Shown: positions 12,301 through 22,888 of the stretch, piece by piece
Layout: each line of letters opens with the position of its first letter
Numbering within the stretch: position 1 is the first letter of the stretch
From: Eunapius fragilis
Lineage: Eukaryota; Porifera; Demospongiae; Spongillida; Spongillidae
Assembly (NCBI GenBank): GCA_963681505.1
Contig: OY811974.1
Location: 9,798,547 to 9,862,546, forward strand
Direction of reading: 5' to 3'
DNA: 64,000 nt
Program-made: the position numbers and the translations under genes
The notes under the pieces: generated by a model
Seen by the model: the letters and a program-made list of their open reading frames with translations, nothing else
Databases searched by the model: none
What the model was told of the DNA's origin: nothing

Positions 12301-12639
12301 GGTATTACGTGTAGGGGCTTGTCACCAGCGCCAATTACGAAAGATCCCGTACAGGGAGGAATGTGGCCTCCCAGACCGGTGGACGACGTGGTTGAGAGAA
12401 ATGCTGACGCGGAACAAGAGATAACCGATGCTCCAGGTAGCGACGCGGAGGGGAAAACTATACCTTGGAGGGTGACAGTCTTGGTGGAGTCGATGGAAAG
12501 GAACTAAAGGAGTTGCAACTGGAGGACGAGACAATGAAAGCACACGAGAGTCCGCGAAGCAATTAACCGTCAAAAAGTGGGAACTACTGGTTTTATGAAG
12601 ATGGTCTTTATCGTCATTGGCACCCACGAGAGGAAGGAG

Positions 12640-13480
12640 AGGAGTTCAGTGTCGAGCAGCTAATCGTTCCGAAGCAACATCGAGAGACTTTTCCTAGGAT
12701 AGCTCACGAGGTACCACTGGCGGGGCACTTGGGAATTAAAAATGAGATCGAATCATGCAGAGATTCTATTGGCCAACGTTGTATCGAGATGTAGCTGAGT
12801 GGTGCAGGAGATGTGAGCAGTGCCAGAAACATTCTCCAATCAAAAACTTGCGAGTCCCCCTAGTTCTACTGCCGGTGATCAAGGAGCCATTTATACGTAT
12901 CGCCATGGATGTTGCATGTGATTGTCGGCCCTCTGCCGCGAAGTGGCTCTGGAAACAAGTACATACTGGATGTGTGCGATTATGCTACTCACTACCCCCA
13001 TGAAGACAGTCGATGCAGAGCATGTGGCTAAAGAGCTTCTTACCCTGTTCGCACGTGTGGGTGTTCCGAACGAAATCCTATAATGGATCAAGGAACGAAC
13101 ATCATGTCAAAGCTATATTAAGTGAGCTGTACCGCCTGCTTCACGTATGACCGATAAGGACCAGCCACAAACAGACGGCTTGGTCGAAAGGTTTAACGGG
13201 ATACTGAAGCCTATGCTCCGGAAGACGGCAGTGGAGGGAAAGGACTGGGACAAGCTGCTCCCATATCTACTGTTTGCATACCGTGAAGTACCTCAGGTTT
13301 TTCACCATTCGAACTGCATGATGTATGGCCGACATGCAAGAGGACCACTCCACTTGACATCCTGAGAGAAACCTGGAAGTCTAGTAAGCGAAAGTGTCGT
13401 ATCCTACGTTTTGACGGTGCAACAGAAAGTTGCAAGGATGTGAGAGCTTATGAGCGAGAACTGTAAGGAGGCACAGATGG
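12640..13480 (+). pseudogene. Gypsy integrase, located upstream of RT
   Basis: The HHCC module is visible as AHEVPLAGHLGI and then WCRRCEQCQKHSP. Catalytic residues appear in RIAMDV (first Asp), DQGTNIMSKLY (second Asp) and QTDGLVERFNGILKPM (Glu). The conserved WDKLLPYLLFAYREVPQ follows. At least two frameshifts and stops break the domain (near 12935, 13020 and 13080). The position between protease and RT is the unusual feature. Confidence 0.85.
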
Positions 13481-13499
13481 AGCAAAAAAAATGGTACGA

Positions 13500-14309
13500 T
13501 CGAAACGGAGTTCGAGGAAGATCAGGTGTTAGTCCTACTACCTACCGTAGTACCGTGACCAACAAGCTTACAGCAAAATGGTAAAAGTCTTTCTATGTCC
13601 AGGCGAAAGTCACACCCGTGACAGATGAGATTGACATGAGTGACAAGAAGAAGCGACAGCGCATCTTCCACGTCAACATGTTAAAGACGTGGAACACTCC
13701 TACGACGATGTGTCTGGCGGCCGAGGAGGTCGAGGCAGAAGAAGAGGTACCGTCGTGGAAGAATGACATTGAATAGCCCTCGCAGATCAACGGAACCTTA
13801 ACGCCGAAGCAGAGCTAAATGAGATGATGGCCGAGTTTGAAGACGTCATGAGCAAACTCCCCGGTGAGACCAAGCTTGTGGAAAACGAAGTCGAGACTGG
13901 AGTCGCAAGACCATTCAAGTTACCGCCATACCGTCTACCTCACGCCTATTGGGACATAGTAAGAAAGGAGCTCGCGAAGAGATGGAGAAACATGGTATCA
14001 TTGAGAAATCCATGAGCAATTGGTCCTCCCCGATAGTACTAGTAAAGAAGAAAGACGGAACACTGCGTTTCTGCGTCGATTTCAAAAGATTAATCAGCGT
14101 GTCCAAATATGATGCTTACCCAATGCCTCGGGTTGACGAGGTCGGGCAAGCAAGGTTGATTAGCACCTTGGACCTTACTAAGGGGCATTGTCAACCTTGT
14201 AAACCTTGGACCTTACTAAGGGATCCTGGCAGGTCCGGGTGGAAGAGTCAGTGCGACCGAAAACCGCTTTCAGCACTCGCTTCCGGGCTATACCAGTTTC
14301 GTAGGATAC
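13500..14309 (+). pseudogene. Gypsy post-integrase linker and RT N-terminal half
   Basis: A linker with RIFHVNMLKTW (~13660-13695) leads into FKLPPYRLPHAYWDIVRKEL, then SPIVLVKKKDGTLRFCVDFK and YPMPRVDEVGQARLISTLDL, the fingers and first catalytic Asp region of RT. A short direct duplication of ACCTTGGACCTTACTAAGGG (14161-14181 and 14201-14220) lies right after the catalytic segment. The coding sequence then runs to GLYQFRRIP, where the hairpin at 14310 begins. Confidence 0.85.
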
Positions 14310-14500
14310 CACAGGGGAAAAATGCGTGGAATCATCTAAGAAATCATTGTGCATGTGATTGAACACATAAATCATACGCTCGTGTGTGCTTTCTGTGTGT
14401 TTTCGGATAATCACATAAATAATCACACGCGAGCGTACGATTTATGTGTGCAATCACACAATGATTTCTATAAATGATTCCGCGCATTTTTTTACCTGTG
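14310..14500. mobile_element. 191-bp hairpin MITE inside the Gypsy RT
   Basis: Terminal CACAGGGGAAAAATGCG pairs with CGCATTTTTTTACCTGTG, and the inner arms GAAATCATTGTG / CACAATGATTTC and TAAATCATACGCTCG / CGAGCGTACGATTTA continue the palindrome. It has no coding capacity. It separates the RT segment GLYQFRRIP from the rest of RT. A target duplication is not evident. Confidence 0.75.
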
Positions 14501-14507
14501 AGCCCTA

Positions 14508-15424
14508 TCAGGAACTACGATAGTAGTTCCTATATAGGAATTGACCCGGGTCGTGAATATCATTAAAAAAACGCCACCCGCGTATAACTCGCGTACCAAG
14601 AAACGGATAGTTTAGCTCTTTGTTCCTATCGAACCAGAAGGCAAAGACGGTCATTTTAATGTTTTGTTCCAGTTTTCAAACTGTTTCCTTTAAGAGAACA
14701 AAAAAGTTCGTGTTTTACCTCGTCCCCAGGCCAAATCTTCTCCGCCGTCGTCGTCGTCGTCTTCTAATTCTCGGGTGAGTATAACTCCTGATAGGAATGG
14801 TTTTAAAGAGCGCCAATTATACCAATCGCTTTAGAATCTCCTGGAAGGCCATCTTCAAGTATCAGATGTATGAATAAAGCATAAAACTGACATACGTAAT
14901 CATTACGTAATGCGTAGTGTTAAATAGAAGCGTTCCCATGGCGACATTTACGTATATTTAGAATTGTGCAAACAAAAGAGGAGAGCAGACGACGTGTTTG
15001 AATTCTCCCGCGTTCCTTACAGTGATCCCAAACAAAAACTCGTGACGGTAATTGAAGCGGAGGGCGGGGGGGAGGGGGGGGGGGGCACTTGCCAGTATTA
15101 ATAATCGATAAAAAATGATAATTAAAAAATAGAGGAAACAAGTAAAGAAAAACATTCTCTAACGAGAAAGTTGGTGGGATATAGGAATTGGAGGCAATGG
15201 TGGTGTAAAAAGGAGGGGAACAAGGTTTTGAGAAAAGGGTAAATGAGATAAAAATCCTATATTTAGCACATGTACATGCAACAACCAAAAGAAGTGCTAA
15301 ATATAGGATTTTTATCTCATTTACCCTTTTCTCAAAACCTTGTTCCCCTCCTTTTTACACCACCATTGCCTCCAATTCCTATATCCCACCAACTTTCTCG
15401 TTAGAGAATGTTTTTCTTTACTTG
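14508..15424 (+). mobile_element. Helitron-like non-autonomous element, copy A
   Basis: It starts TCAGGAACTACGATAGTAGT, a short 5' hairpin, followed by ATATAGGAATTGACC. A GTC/GTCGTC tract lies at ~14741-14763. It ends in a 286-bp palindrome (15139-15424) whose last bases are TTTACTTG. The left flanking base is A and the right is T; the Gypsy RT reading GLKEAPSTFQ resumes immediately after the right end. A near-identical copy in reverse lies at 52373-53307. There is no credible ORF. Confidence 0.8.
15139..15424. repeat. Terminal palindrome of copy A
   Basis: CAAGTAAAGAAAAACATTCT at the left pairs with AGAATGTTTTTCTTTACTTG at the right, with near-perfect arms of ~130 bp and a small loop around 15275-15290. 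Single strands would fold into a very long hairpin. Confidence 0.9.
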
Positions 15425-15506
15425 TTTGGATTAAAGGAAGCTCCATCAACATTTCAGATGATGGACTACATTCTGGTTGGAATGCAAGACTTTGCATTGG
15501 CCTACC
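15425..15506 (+). pseudogene. Gypsy RT middle segment, stranded between insertions
   Basis: It reads GLKEAPSTFQ and DYILVGMQDFALAY, the RT motif region just before the YxDD-equivalent. It continues seamlessly across the next insertion into 16710 (LSGQSDH...), showing that the 15507-16709 element landed in this exon-like coding stretch. Confidence 0.8.
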
Positions 15507-16709
15507 CAGAGATCATATATAGAGGGATTGGAAACGAGGCCAATCAACACTAATTAACGCGGACAATGCTACCTATGACTTTTAAGGCTTCAGGTGCAGC
15601 TAACCTATGCAGAACTTGCTAAGATCTAAAACATTCACCAGATTCAGAACATCATCAGATACTGAGAATAGCTTGGGTGGAATGTTATTGACCATAGGAA
15701 AGTTGTTTACATCGAAGGTAGAATTGAGTATTCTCACAGCCCATACCATCTCGTCCTTCACCACCACAGACATCAGCACAATTGGCTTCATTACATCCTG
15801 GACTTGCATCTTGCACAGGGTAAGTGGTATCAGGGAGGAAATTACCCAGGATGGAGGAAAAGATAACATTTGTAGCCTCCTACCAAGCTCATTACTAGAA
15901 CTTGTCTTCAAATCCTTAAAAACCGACAAAGGGAATGATACAGGTTGGGATGCAGGTAGAGAAGGTTCAGGTGATTCATGCTTAGGAACTCTTTCATCGC
16001 ACACAAGCATGCCAACCACATGAATGATATGTCGAGGAACGGAGACAACGAGAGAGAGTTCTTCTTTCTTGGTTCTTCACGGGGCATAATCGGAATCGCC
16101 GTGTACTCATACCTACATGTACAAAACAAATCAGATATAAATAACAGAGATTGCATTACACGTAAAAGTACCCTCTTCGACTAAAATACACAATGCACAG
16201 TCGAAATCATGTGCAAGAGAATTTTTTTGGTATAGGATGGCGTAGATACGGTTCCACAAAGTTACGCTTGGTAAAACGAATTTCGCGGTCAAAAATCGAT
16301 ATAGCGGACGCGATAGACACGATGGCTTAATAAAAACCCCACGGTCGACTACAACAGACTATGCACTATCACATTTTATAAAGTTTGAGCAGAATACCCA
16401 CTGCGTTTAGGAACAGTACCCCCACAAATAAGTACACGCGCAAGTAAAGTACCTTACGAAGACTTGTTCGTAAATAAATAACTATATTTACTTAAGGCAA
16501 GTATTTTTGCGCATTTGCTGATACCGAAACACAGCTAACTCACCAAGGCTGATGCACACCAGCAGATTTTCTATCCTTCCCTCCAGAAATCCACCCCTTC
16601 CAACACATATAGAGGTGTGAATCGCACTATTGAGCATTGCCCGCGCACACAAGTACAGGAGTCTATGGCGCACGTGATTCGTTTCCAATCCCTCTATATA
16701 TGATCTCTG
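15507..16709. mobile_element. 1.2-kb TIR transposon with 7-bp target duplication
   Basis: The ends are CAGAGATCATATATAGAGGG and its reverse complement CCCTCTATATATGATCTCTG, flanked by GCCTACC on both sides. Removing the element and one duplicate restores the host Gypsy RT reading frame. Overlapping open frames on both strands at 15600-16023 show no domain that I recognise. It is probably non-autonomous. Confidence 0.85.
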
Positions 16710-17010
16710 GCCTACCTGAGTGGACAGTCTGATCATCCACAGTATAACAGTTGGATGGAACATGTATCCCACCTTACACGAGTGCTGCGGAAGCTAAGGG
16801 AGGCAGGGTTGACGGTAAAGCAGATAAAGTGCCAGTTCGCGATGTAAAGGGTCACGTTGTGGGGGAAGGGGGCTCGTGCGGCCTGAACTCTCCAAGAGGA
16901 ATGTGGTGAAGCAGTTTCAAGTACCAACAACCAAGACCGTACGTCGTGAGGACGTTCCTCTGATTCACCGGGTACTATAGAAAGTTTATCCTGGGTATGC
17001 TGAACTCGCC
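16710..17010 (+). pseudogene. Gypsy RT C-terminal segment
   Basis: It reads HLTRVLRKLREAGLTVKQIK and, after frameshifts, the GTIESLSW region (YYRKFI in another frame), the RT thumb/connection. It continues from 15506 once the TIR element is removed. Confidence 0.75.
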
Positions 17011-17869
17011 CCGGGCGCAGGGTTGAGGGGTCGCCGAAATAGACGAGTGATAATTTTTTTATCGAGTCAACGAGAACTCACGAACGCATGGGCAGATACT
17101 GGGGGCAGTTGTGAACCCGTTCATATAATATAAGTTTCCTCCCCTTCCCCCTTTTCAGCTAGGTTTCCTCACCCACCCACCCACGGGCGTCATTAGACTG
17201 ATTAGTGCATTATGTCCCCGCAGCCTGTACGGCAAAAGTGGTCCTACCTAAAAGTGGTCCGACGGACCACTTTTTGTCGCCAAAAAAGGTCCGGCGGACA
17301 ACATTTGTCCGCCAAAAGTGGTCCTACCTTGGCCCTTGCCAAAAACGGTCCGGCCGCTATTCGCTCACTGCAAAGTGTGTCCAAGCTTTCTTTTTTTCAG
17401 CTAGCTACTTACAACGTAAGTTTCTTTCAAGGCGCCTCGTACACATGCAAGTAACAAAGGGAGAGTGATGAATTATATAACGCTTGCGTGCTAGGGTAGC
17501 GTCAGGTATAGTCGTCAGGGGGGAGGAGTGTCCGCCACATTTCCTATCAAACGGTAAACTTGCGAAAGACCAACCGCACTGGCGACTATACCAGAAATCC
17601 ACTTAATTGGATAAAACAGTTGTTTTCCCTCGTACGGAGCATATTTTTGAATGAACAAAGCGGTATTTGTACAGAGTGAGGGCTGGCGATCTCTTAGAAT
17701 TTTGGTATGTTTATATAATTATCCCTCCTGTTTGCTGTATATTCAAGACAACCGACATCCGTACTAGTACTCGTGGGTGGCGAACATGCACTATCTATGC
17801 TACCCTATACTCTGGCACCTACAGGGTACACATTTCTTACCAAGTATTCATATGCTTCTACTAGGTTCC
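17011..17869. other. Unassigned insert between RT and RNase H
   Basis: About 850 bp with no homology to pol. It contains a cluster of short inverted and direct units AAAAGTGGTCC / GGACCACTTTTT between 17236 and 17350, and a C-rich stretch (CCCACCCACCCACC) at 17172-17184. It is presumably one or more further insertions, but I could not define ends. Confidence 0.5.
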
Positions 17870-18480
17870 CATTTTTGCCATCTCCCTCTTCACTCCACAG
17901 CCTGAAGGAATGCCTGTGTCGTGAACCTATCCTGAGATGCCCTGACTTCCCTCTGCCATTCATATTGCAAACGGATGCCTATGGATGAGCTATTATCACT
18001 GTGTTGAGCCAAGTCTGTGGAGCATCCAGTTGCTCACTACAGTAGGAAACGACTGCCTCGCGAAGAGAAGTACTATACTGTAGAGGAGTGTCTAGCGATC
18101 ATTCTGGGGTTCCAGACTTTTCGAGTGTGCCTCCTGGTCATCCGTTCACTATCCAGATCGACCACAGATCCCTCACTGTAAAAACGAATTGGTCCATGTT
18201 ACTAGAAATCATGAATAGGGCACTCTATTTCTTAAAATCGAGTGCCCAATTCACGATTTCTAGTAACATGCACCAATCCGTTTTACAGTGCTGGAATGGT
18301 TGGATTGCCTCAAAGATAACAATAGTAGACTAACCGGCTGGAGTCTGGCACTTCAACCCTACCAGTACTCCATCCAATACCGGACTGGTCAGAAGAACAG
18401 AAACGCTGATGCTCTTTCCCGGTACCTGGTTGAGACGACAAGTGTGTCGCAGGAGAAGATGGGAGGAGTGTCAGGGAAGC
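17870..18480 (+). pseudogene. Gypsy RNase H segment
   Basis: It reads SLKECLCREPILRCPDF, FILQTDAYG, EEKYYTVEECLAIILGFQTF, HPFTIQIDHRSL, then after a palindromic insertion EWLDCLKDNNSRLTGWSLAL and NADALSRYLVE. These are the standard RNase H landmarks of Gypsy pol, with a stop and frameshift near 17987. Downstream to ~18600 nothing further is recognisable. Confidence 0.85.
18174..18290. mobile_element. 117-bp CACTGTAAAA palindromic MITE
   Basis: The ends are CACTGTAAAAACGAATTGG and CCAATCCGTTTTACAGTG. The inner arms CATGTTACTAGAAATC / GATTTCTAGTAACATG pair. It sits inside the RNase H codons for HRSL|EWLD; removing it with one CT duplicate restores the expected reading. A relative lies at 41664-41782. 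Confidence 0.85.
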
Positions 18481-18956
18481 CAGTTGGTGCCTGAATCCAT
18501 AGGCTCTTCTGATGGGATAGGTGTTGAGGAGTCAAATGCAGCCTGTGGAAGTGCTAATAAAGGATTGAAGGACTGCCTGCACAGCATCATGTGATCGCGA
18601 CGAGTATACCTAACCAGTTTAGAACCGGTTTCCTATAGACCCAATAACCCTCCCCTCCCCCCTCCCCCCTCCCTTGTGTGTACACTACGTGGTTGGCTGG
18701 CATGTACTGCCGTAGTTTGGTGCATGCTAATGTCATACAGTTCAGTGATTTTGGCGTCGGTATGCCAGCGCTGTGGGGTTTATCAAAGGCCTAATATTCT
18801 CCTTCCCAACCAGACCGGAGTCTATACTCCAACTCTCCCGTTCATTATTGTTTAGACCATTGTGTTATCTAATCCATATTAATACGCACTCCACAAGCCT
18901 GTCATTCACTAAGCCACCTTTTTTTTTTGCAAAAAATATAAGTCGCACGCACACGC

Positions 18957-18998
<42 letters not shown>

Positions 18999-19195
18999 TA
19001 TATGCTACACACGTATAACCCTACAACATGATTCTCACCACAAATGCCAGTACGTACACATTAACAAATAGAAGTTTGCTTTGCTAACGGTTATTTTTTT
19101 TCATAATGAAGTTGATATGTACACACACTAAGTGATTGTAAACATGTAACTTCATATGAAGCCAATGATTTTAAAACTATTTACCTCACCCTTAG
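18481..19195. other. Pyrimidine tract, CA microsatellite and intronic-looking sequence
   Basis: A CCCTCCCCTCCCCC-type tract lies at 18647-18674 and a CA array at about 18951-18998. Otherwise there is nothing recognisable before the Ig-like exon, whose acceptor CCCTTAG ends at 19195. Confidence 0.7.
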
Positions 19196-19561
19196 GTCCT
19201 TGCCCACAGTTCACTCTCACTGACCCACCAGAAGGTACCTACTCGTGTCCTGGAAGGAACATTAGTTATACTTGTGTCATTGAATCAAGCGCTCAAACTG
19301 TTGTTACAACATGGAGTGGGTTGGCATTTCATTGCTCTCCAACGAATCAGATACCACTCATTCAGAGTATTCATAGAGTAACTCAACCATATACCCCAGT
19401 GACATGTGGGAGTCTCTCAGCTGTGACAACTAATGTTAACTCTTCGTGCTACACATCTGTTCTCACCATTCCTGCTGAACAGGCTCTGAATGGAACCACA
19501 GTTATGTGTGGTGATGCAAATACTCTCACTATAGTGGGTAGTGATACTCTGAAGATAATAA
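19196..19561 (+). CDS. Ig-like domain exon of a putative receptor gene
   Basis: An open 366-bp exon bounded by acceptor CACCCTTAG and donor A|GTGAGT, with intron phase 1 at both ends. It encodes a ~122-residue extracellular module: YSCPGRNISYTCVIES carries the first Cys and the C-terminal strand has NGTTVMCGDANTLTI with the partner Cys, an Ig-fold pattern. N-glycosylation sequons (NIS, NSS, NGT) are present. Phase 1-1 symmetry is typical of shuffled Ig/FN3 exons. The nearest similar exon downstream is 24 kb away beyond several transposons, so membership in the same gene is inference; it could be an orphan exon. Confidence 0.65.
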
Positions 19562-19593
19562 GTGAGTGCACATTACATTGAACACACTTTGCA

Positions 19594-20000
19594 TTGAAAA
19601 TAATATAATGTACAAAACTTTCTCTATACGAGAAGGTTGGTGGTATATACGAATGTGAAGGACTGATCGCGCGGCCCGACGCGTAATATATCCTCAGAGA
19701 CAGGGGTACGTCAACATTAATGCAACACTGCGCAAGAATGACTCAATACACAACTCTATGCACTTATATAAGCCAACACAATAATGCGGCACAAACAAAA
19801 GCGCCCACATTGCGTTCAGCGCAGGGCGCTTTCGGCCCGCGCACCAAACAACAATAGAGCCGAGGGGAAATCCCCCATTATCTCATAAACAATTAACAGT
19901 TCAGTCCGCCACAAGGAATCGAAGGTGCTTGTGGTGTAAAACGGAAGGCAACAAGGCTTGTGATTGAAAAGGACAAATGAACCTATATTAGCAACATGCA
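19594..20000 (-). mobile_element. Degenerate, interrupted 3' palindrome of the Helitron-like family
   Basis: 19594-19660 (CAAAACTTTCTCTATACGAG, then AAGGTTGGTGGTATATA) and 19905-19990 (GTGGTGTAAAACGGAAGG, CCTATATTAGCA) match one arm of the terminal palindrome, separated by ~240 bp of foreign sequence. The preceding base is A, as expected. Confidence 0.55.
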
Positions 20001-20359
20001 TAAAGGCTTTGAATGGTGTAAATTGTTGACCAACCAACTGCTTAATTTTCATTTTCGGACCATATATTGCAGCATAGTAATATGCAGCCATCGACATCGA
20101 TGTCTCCCAGTGTACATGGCATGTGCACCCTGGTTTCAGTCAACCTTTAAAGTAGGGCAGCCTACAGAGGGTTCTCACCGTGACGTCTTGACATAGCGTA
20201 CAATATATATTATTTATATATATAAAACGTAGCATCTTGAAAGAGAACTATGGCATGCAATGCACGGGTTACCATGATCACGTACCATTTCTGAAAACCC
20301 TCTTAAAAGATACGCCTATGCTGTTGTTCGCCCACGCAATATGCGTTGAATTAAATCAC

Positions 20360-20560
20360 ATCCCATAATGTTCGATCGATGATCAAAAGCTGTCGATTGT
20401 CGATCGATGTGTGATCGATCATGGATCGTCATCGATCAGTCAGCTATCGATAGTTGATGCATCAGTAGTCGATGCATTGATCATCGATCCACCTATCATC
20501 GATGGTCAAAGCTGTCGATCGACGACCAAAAGCTGTCAATAAAGTATTTTTGACTCATTT
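20360..20560. repeat. ATCGAT/GATCGATC-rich block
   Basis: A dense array of the short palindromes ATCGAT, CGATCG and TGATCGATCA, with AAAGCTGTCGAT repeated three times. Similar composition recurs at 25280-25470 and 32295-32480. Confidence 0.7.
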
Positions 20561-20571
20561 GTATGGAACAC

Positions 20572-21150
20572 CGTTGAGGTCAAAATCCGTCGTTTCTGTT
20601 TGGCAGTAATCCTCGATCGACGAAAGGCAATCATTGCAACAAATGACATCGTTGCGATTCGATGGATTACTTTTTCACGTCGATCGAACGCGATCGTGGT
20701 CAAATCTACTTTGATAGAAATCGCTTGAGGTCAAAACTAGTTCCGTGCGCTTGGATCGAGTGCAAATTTAAATTTTGTTCGATGGAGCATCGCACTAGAC
20801 ATCTCGACACAAATCGGGCATGCATTAACTTTAAAATTTATTCTACTTTTTGACGCTAAACTCGTATCGACGAAACTACATGTATGTCGATGTAGGAATC
20901 ACTTCGTTAGGCTCCGATTGGCCGCTTTTTCGCATCGATAGAACACAATTGATGTTTAATTATCTTAATTCCCCCTAACAAATGAGTCATAAAGATATTA
21001 TGCAAAAGCTTCGTTATGCAGCTGCAACATTAATATTTTTGTTTTAATAGTACCACCTGAGTAGTCGTACTATTAAAACAAATATTTATATTAGAAGGAG
21101 TAAATTGCATTGAAAACTAGAGTTGGATGCCCCAATTTTAGCACCATCTA
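20572..21150. repeat. Left arm of an inverted repeat enclosing the HECT segment
   Basis: 20572-20962 is the approximate reverse complement of 24885-25262 (for example GGCAGTAATCCTCGATCGAC against GTCGATCGAGGATTACTGCC). The inner piece at 21120-21150 (GTTGGATGCCCCAATTTTAG) pairs with 24803-24835 (CTAAAATTAGGGCATCCAAC). A separate small hairpin (GTTTTAATAGTAC / GTACTATTAAAAC) lies at 21042-21083. 21160-21870 contains no gene that I recognise. Confidence 0.8.
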
Positions 21151-21876
21151 TGCGCTGACAAAGGTTCGTTTGTGCATTGTGTATCTATCTATTAGAAGTC
21201 TATGCTACACTGATGATAGTCCGGATGAATAGTGAGATCCTTTTTCAATACTGTGATGTACTTCCTTCCTGTTTTACAGCAGTGTGCTGGCGATGGGTTT
21301 TGTCTGTCATATTTGGTTGAATGCTCTGAATTAACACTACTTACCAATAATTGCAAAGGGGTGTAGCAATACTGGTCCTGTGGTTATCCAATGAGCAAAA
21401 AGCCAAACGTAGACATCATCGCAGTGGAACTTGTGATAAATGAAAATACAAGGTCTACAATTTTCGAAGAACATCCTTGAAAGTGCACCAGACTAGACCC
21501 ACTATACAAAGTTTTTGCCCAGGCTAAGAATTCATTTTATATGTATAGCTAGCTCTTGTTCAAAGTCCAATAATCTTCCATAACACCGTTTTGAAATACC
21601 CCCGCGCGCAGTATGCTGCTTATGTACGAAAAGAATAACAGTGTACCGAAAGCACAACAAAGTACGATACACTAATTCAGGATGTGATCACCACTCTCCA
21701 ACAGAAATGACTAGAAGCCTTGCACTTGGTATAGGAAGCTATATAGCATAGAGGGGGCTATATTTCAAAAATGATGATACCTAGGGGGAGCATCCAGGAA
21801 TAATAAAAGGGGAGTTGGTATATACTACTAGGGGAGGGGGATGTCATAATGAAAGTGTCATAATTGTCCAAAACCA

Positions 21877-22107
21877 TCATGCATGGCCTTTAAAACCTAA
21901 CACTAACGATTTCTTGAAGGAAGTATAATTTTCACCATGCACAGTAGGGAGACGAATCTCCAATTCGCACGTAGAAGCTGTTGGTAATGGTGAATCATCA
22001 ACCAAAAAGGTGATTTGACATTTCTTCCCAAACCCTTGTGGAGGAATAAATGATGATCCTGTAAAAAAACGTCCAAATATCCCGCAGCGTACAGCCATCT
22101 GCGGTTC
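21877..22107 (-). CDS. HECT last exon with catalytic cysteine
   Basis: The acceptor CATTCACAG precedes the exon at 22107, and the frame ends at a stop at 21877 after SLVLGFKGHA. The C-lobe signature PTASTC contains the thioester cysteine and is followed by RLPTVHGENYTSFKKSL, the usual HECT ending. Reading from the previous exon requires dropping one base from the seven-A run at 22063-22069. Confidence 0.75.
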   Translation of the reverse strand, partial: EPQMAVRCGIFGRFFTGSSFIPPQGFGKKCQITFLVDDSPLPTASTCELEIRLPTVHGENYTSFKKSLVLGFKGHA

Positions 22108-22638
22108 CTGTGAATGTGTATGATGCACAATGAGATAAAAAAATAAATAAATACACGTACCTTCACTGCACTCCTCAATAAAGAGGTTGAAATTGGCGTA
22201 CGCTGCATATTCGGTTGAGTAGGTTGTAGAATTCCCACTGAACTTTATTTCCAATATGGACTGAAGAAGATCTTGTAACAAAACCATTAAGTGAATAATC
22301 ATATAGGTTAGGGTTAAGTCACAGCATGCATTATTACCAGCATCAATGTTTTGTTCAGAGTATAGAAAAAAATCTGTGAATAATGTCGGTTGCTTTTGTA
22401 CTTCACTCAGTACTCCTAGGGTGTCTAATCCCTCTAGGAATTGGTCCATCGCTGGTTTAACCTTGAACATTAGGTGGAAATCCAATAGCCAGGACAATAT
22501 ACGTGGTTTGAGGTCAAAGTGGTCTAGTGGACTCGCATTCCGATAGAAGTGTCCATGCAATGCCATCAGGAACAAATACCTCTTTGAATTCAGTTAAAGA
22601 CTTGGCATTAGTTACCTGTGCAATGCAAATATATATAT

Positions 22639-22888
22639 GGGACAGTGTCCAGCAGAATCACCCTTCTGGCTAGTTTTTCAAGTTTTCAAATTTTTTGATT
22701 TTCCTTGAACACCCATGAGCTTCTGTCAAATGGTCCTTACGCATCCTAAATCGGACTATCCATCACAAAGTTATTAGGCACTGAATTTATAATTAGCCAT
22801 ACATTTCAATGCGAGCGCTACTTTTCTTTTGCTTGTTCTGGAAATTTTGAAAAAGTACCATAAGGGTGATTTAGCTGGACACTGTCCC
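22639..22888. mobile_element. MITE with GGGACAGTGTCCAGC ends in a HECT intron
   Basis: The left end GGGACAGTGTCCAGCAGAAT is mirrored by the right end AGCTGGACACTGTCCC, with inner CACCCTT / AAGGGTG. It is flanked by TA repeats on both sides. It lies in the intron between the exons ending at 23371 and starting at 22615. Related termini occur at 27586 and 30250. Confidence 0.75.

Larger units (their letters stand above)
11590..18480 (+). mobile_element. Ty3/Gypsy element with protease-integrase-RT-RNase H order, multiply interrupted
   Basis: On the plus strand the order is: CCHC remnant (~11850), protease (IDTGAARQLV, ~12000), integrase (12640-13480), RT (13810-17000 with insertions) and RNase H (17870-18440). 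Having integrase before RT is the reverse of ordinary Ty3/Gypsy and matches the Gmr1-like group described for Gypsy elements with Ty1/copia-like pol order. Four younger elements interrupt the RT/RNase H part: a hairpin at 14310-14500, a Helitron-like element at 14508-15424, a terminal-inverted-repeat element at 15507-16709 and a small palindrome at 18174-18290. A further ~850-bp block (17010-17870) also separates RT from RNase H. LTRs were not identified. Confidence 0.85.

Noticed and set aside
15600..16023. Overlapping ~138-codon ORFs on both strands
   Set aside because: They lie inside a TIR element, mirror each other's stop-free stretch, and show no recognisable domain.
21877..22575. Single intronless HECT ORF
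   Set aside because: The frame runs through two intron-like stretches with good GT/AG sites (22272-22337 and 22108-22160).
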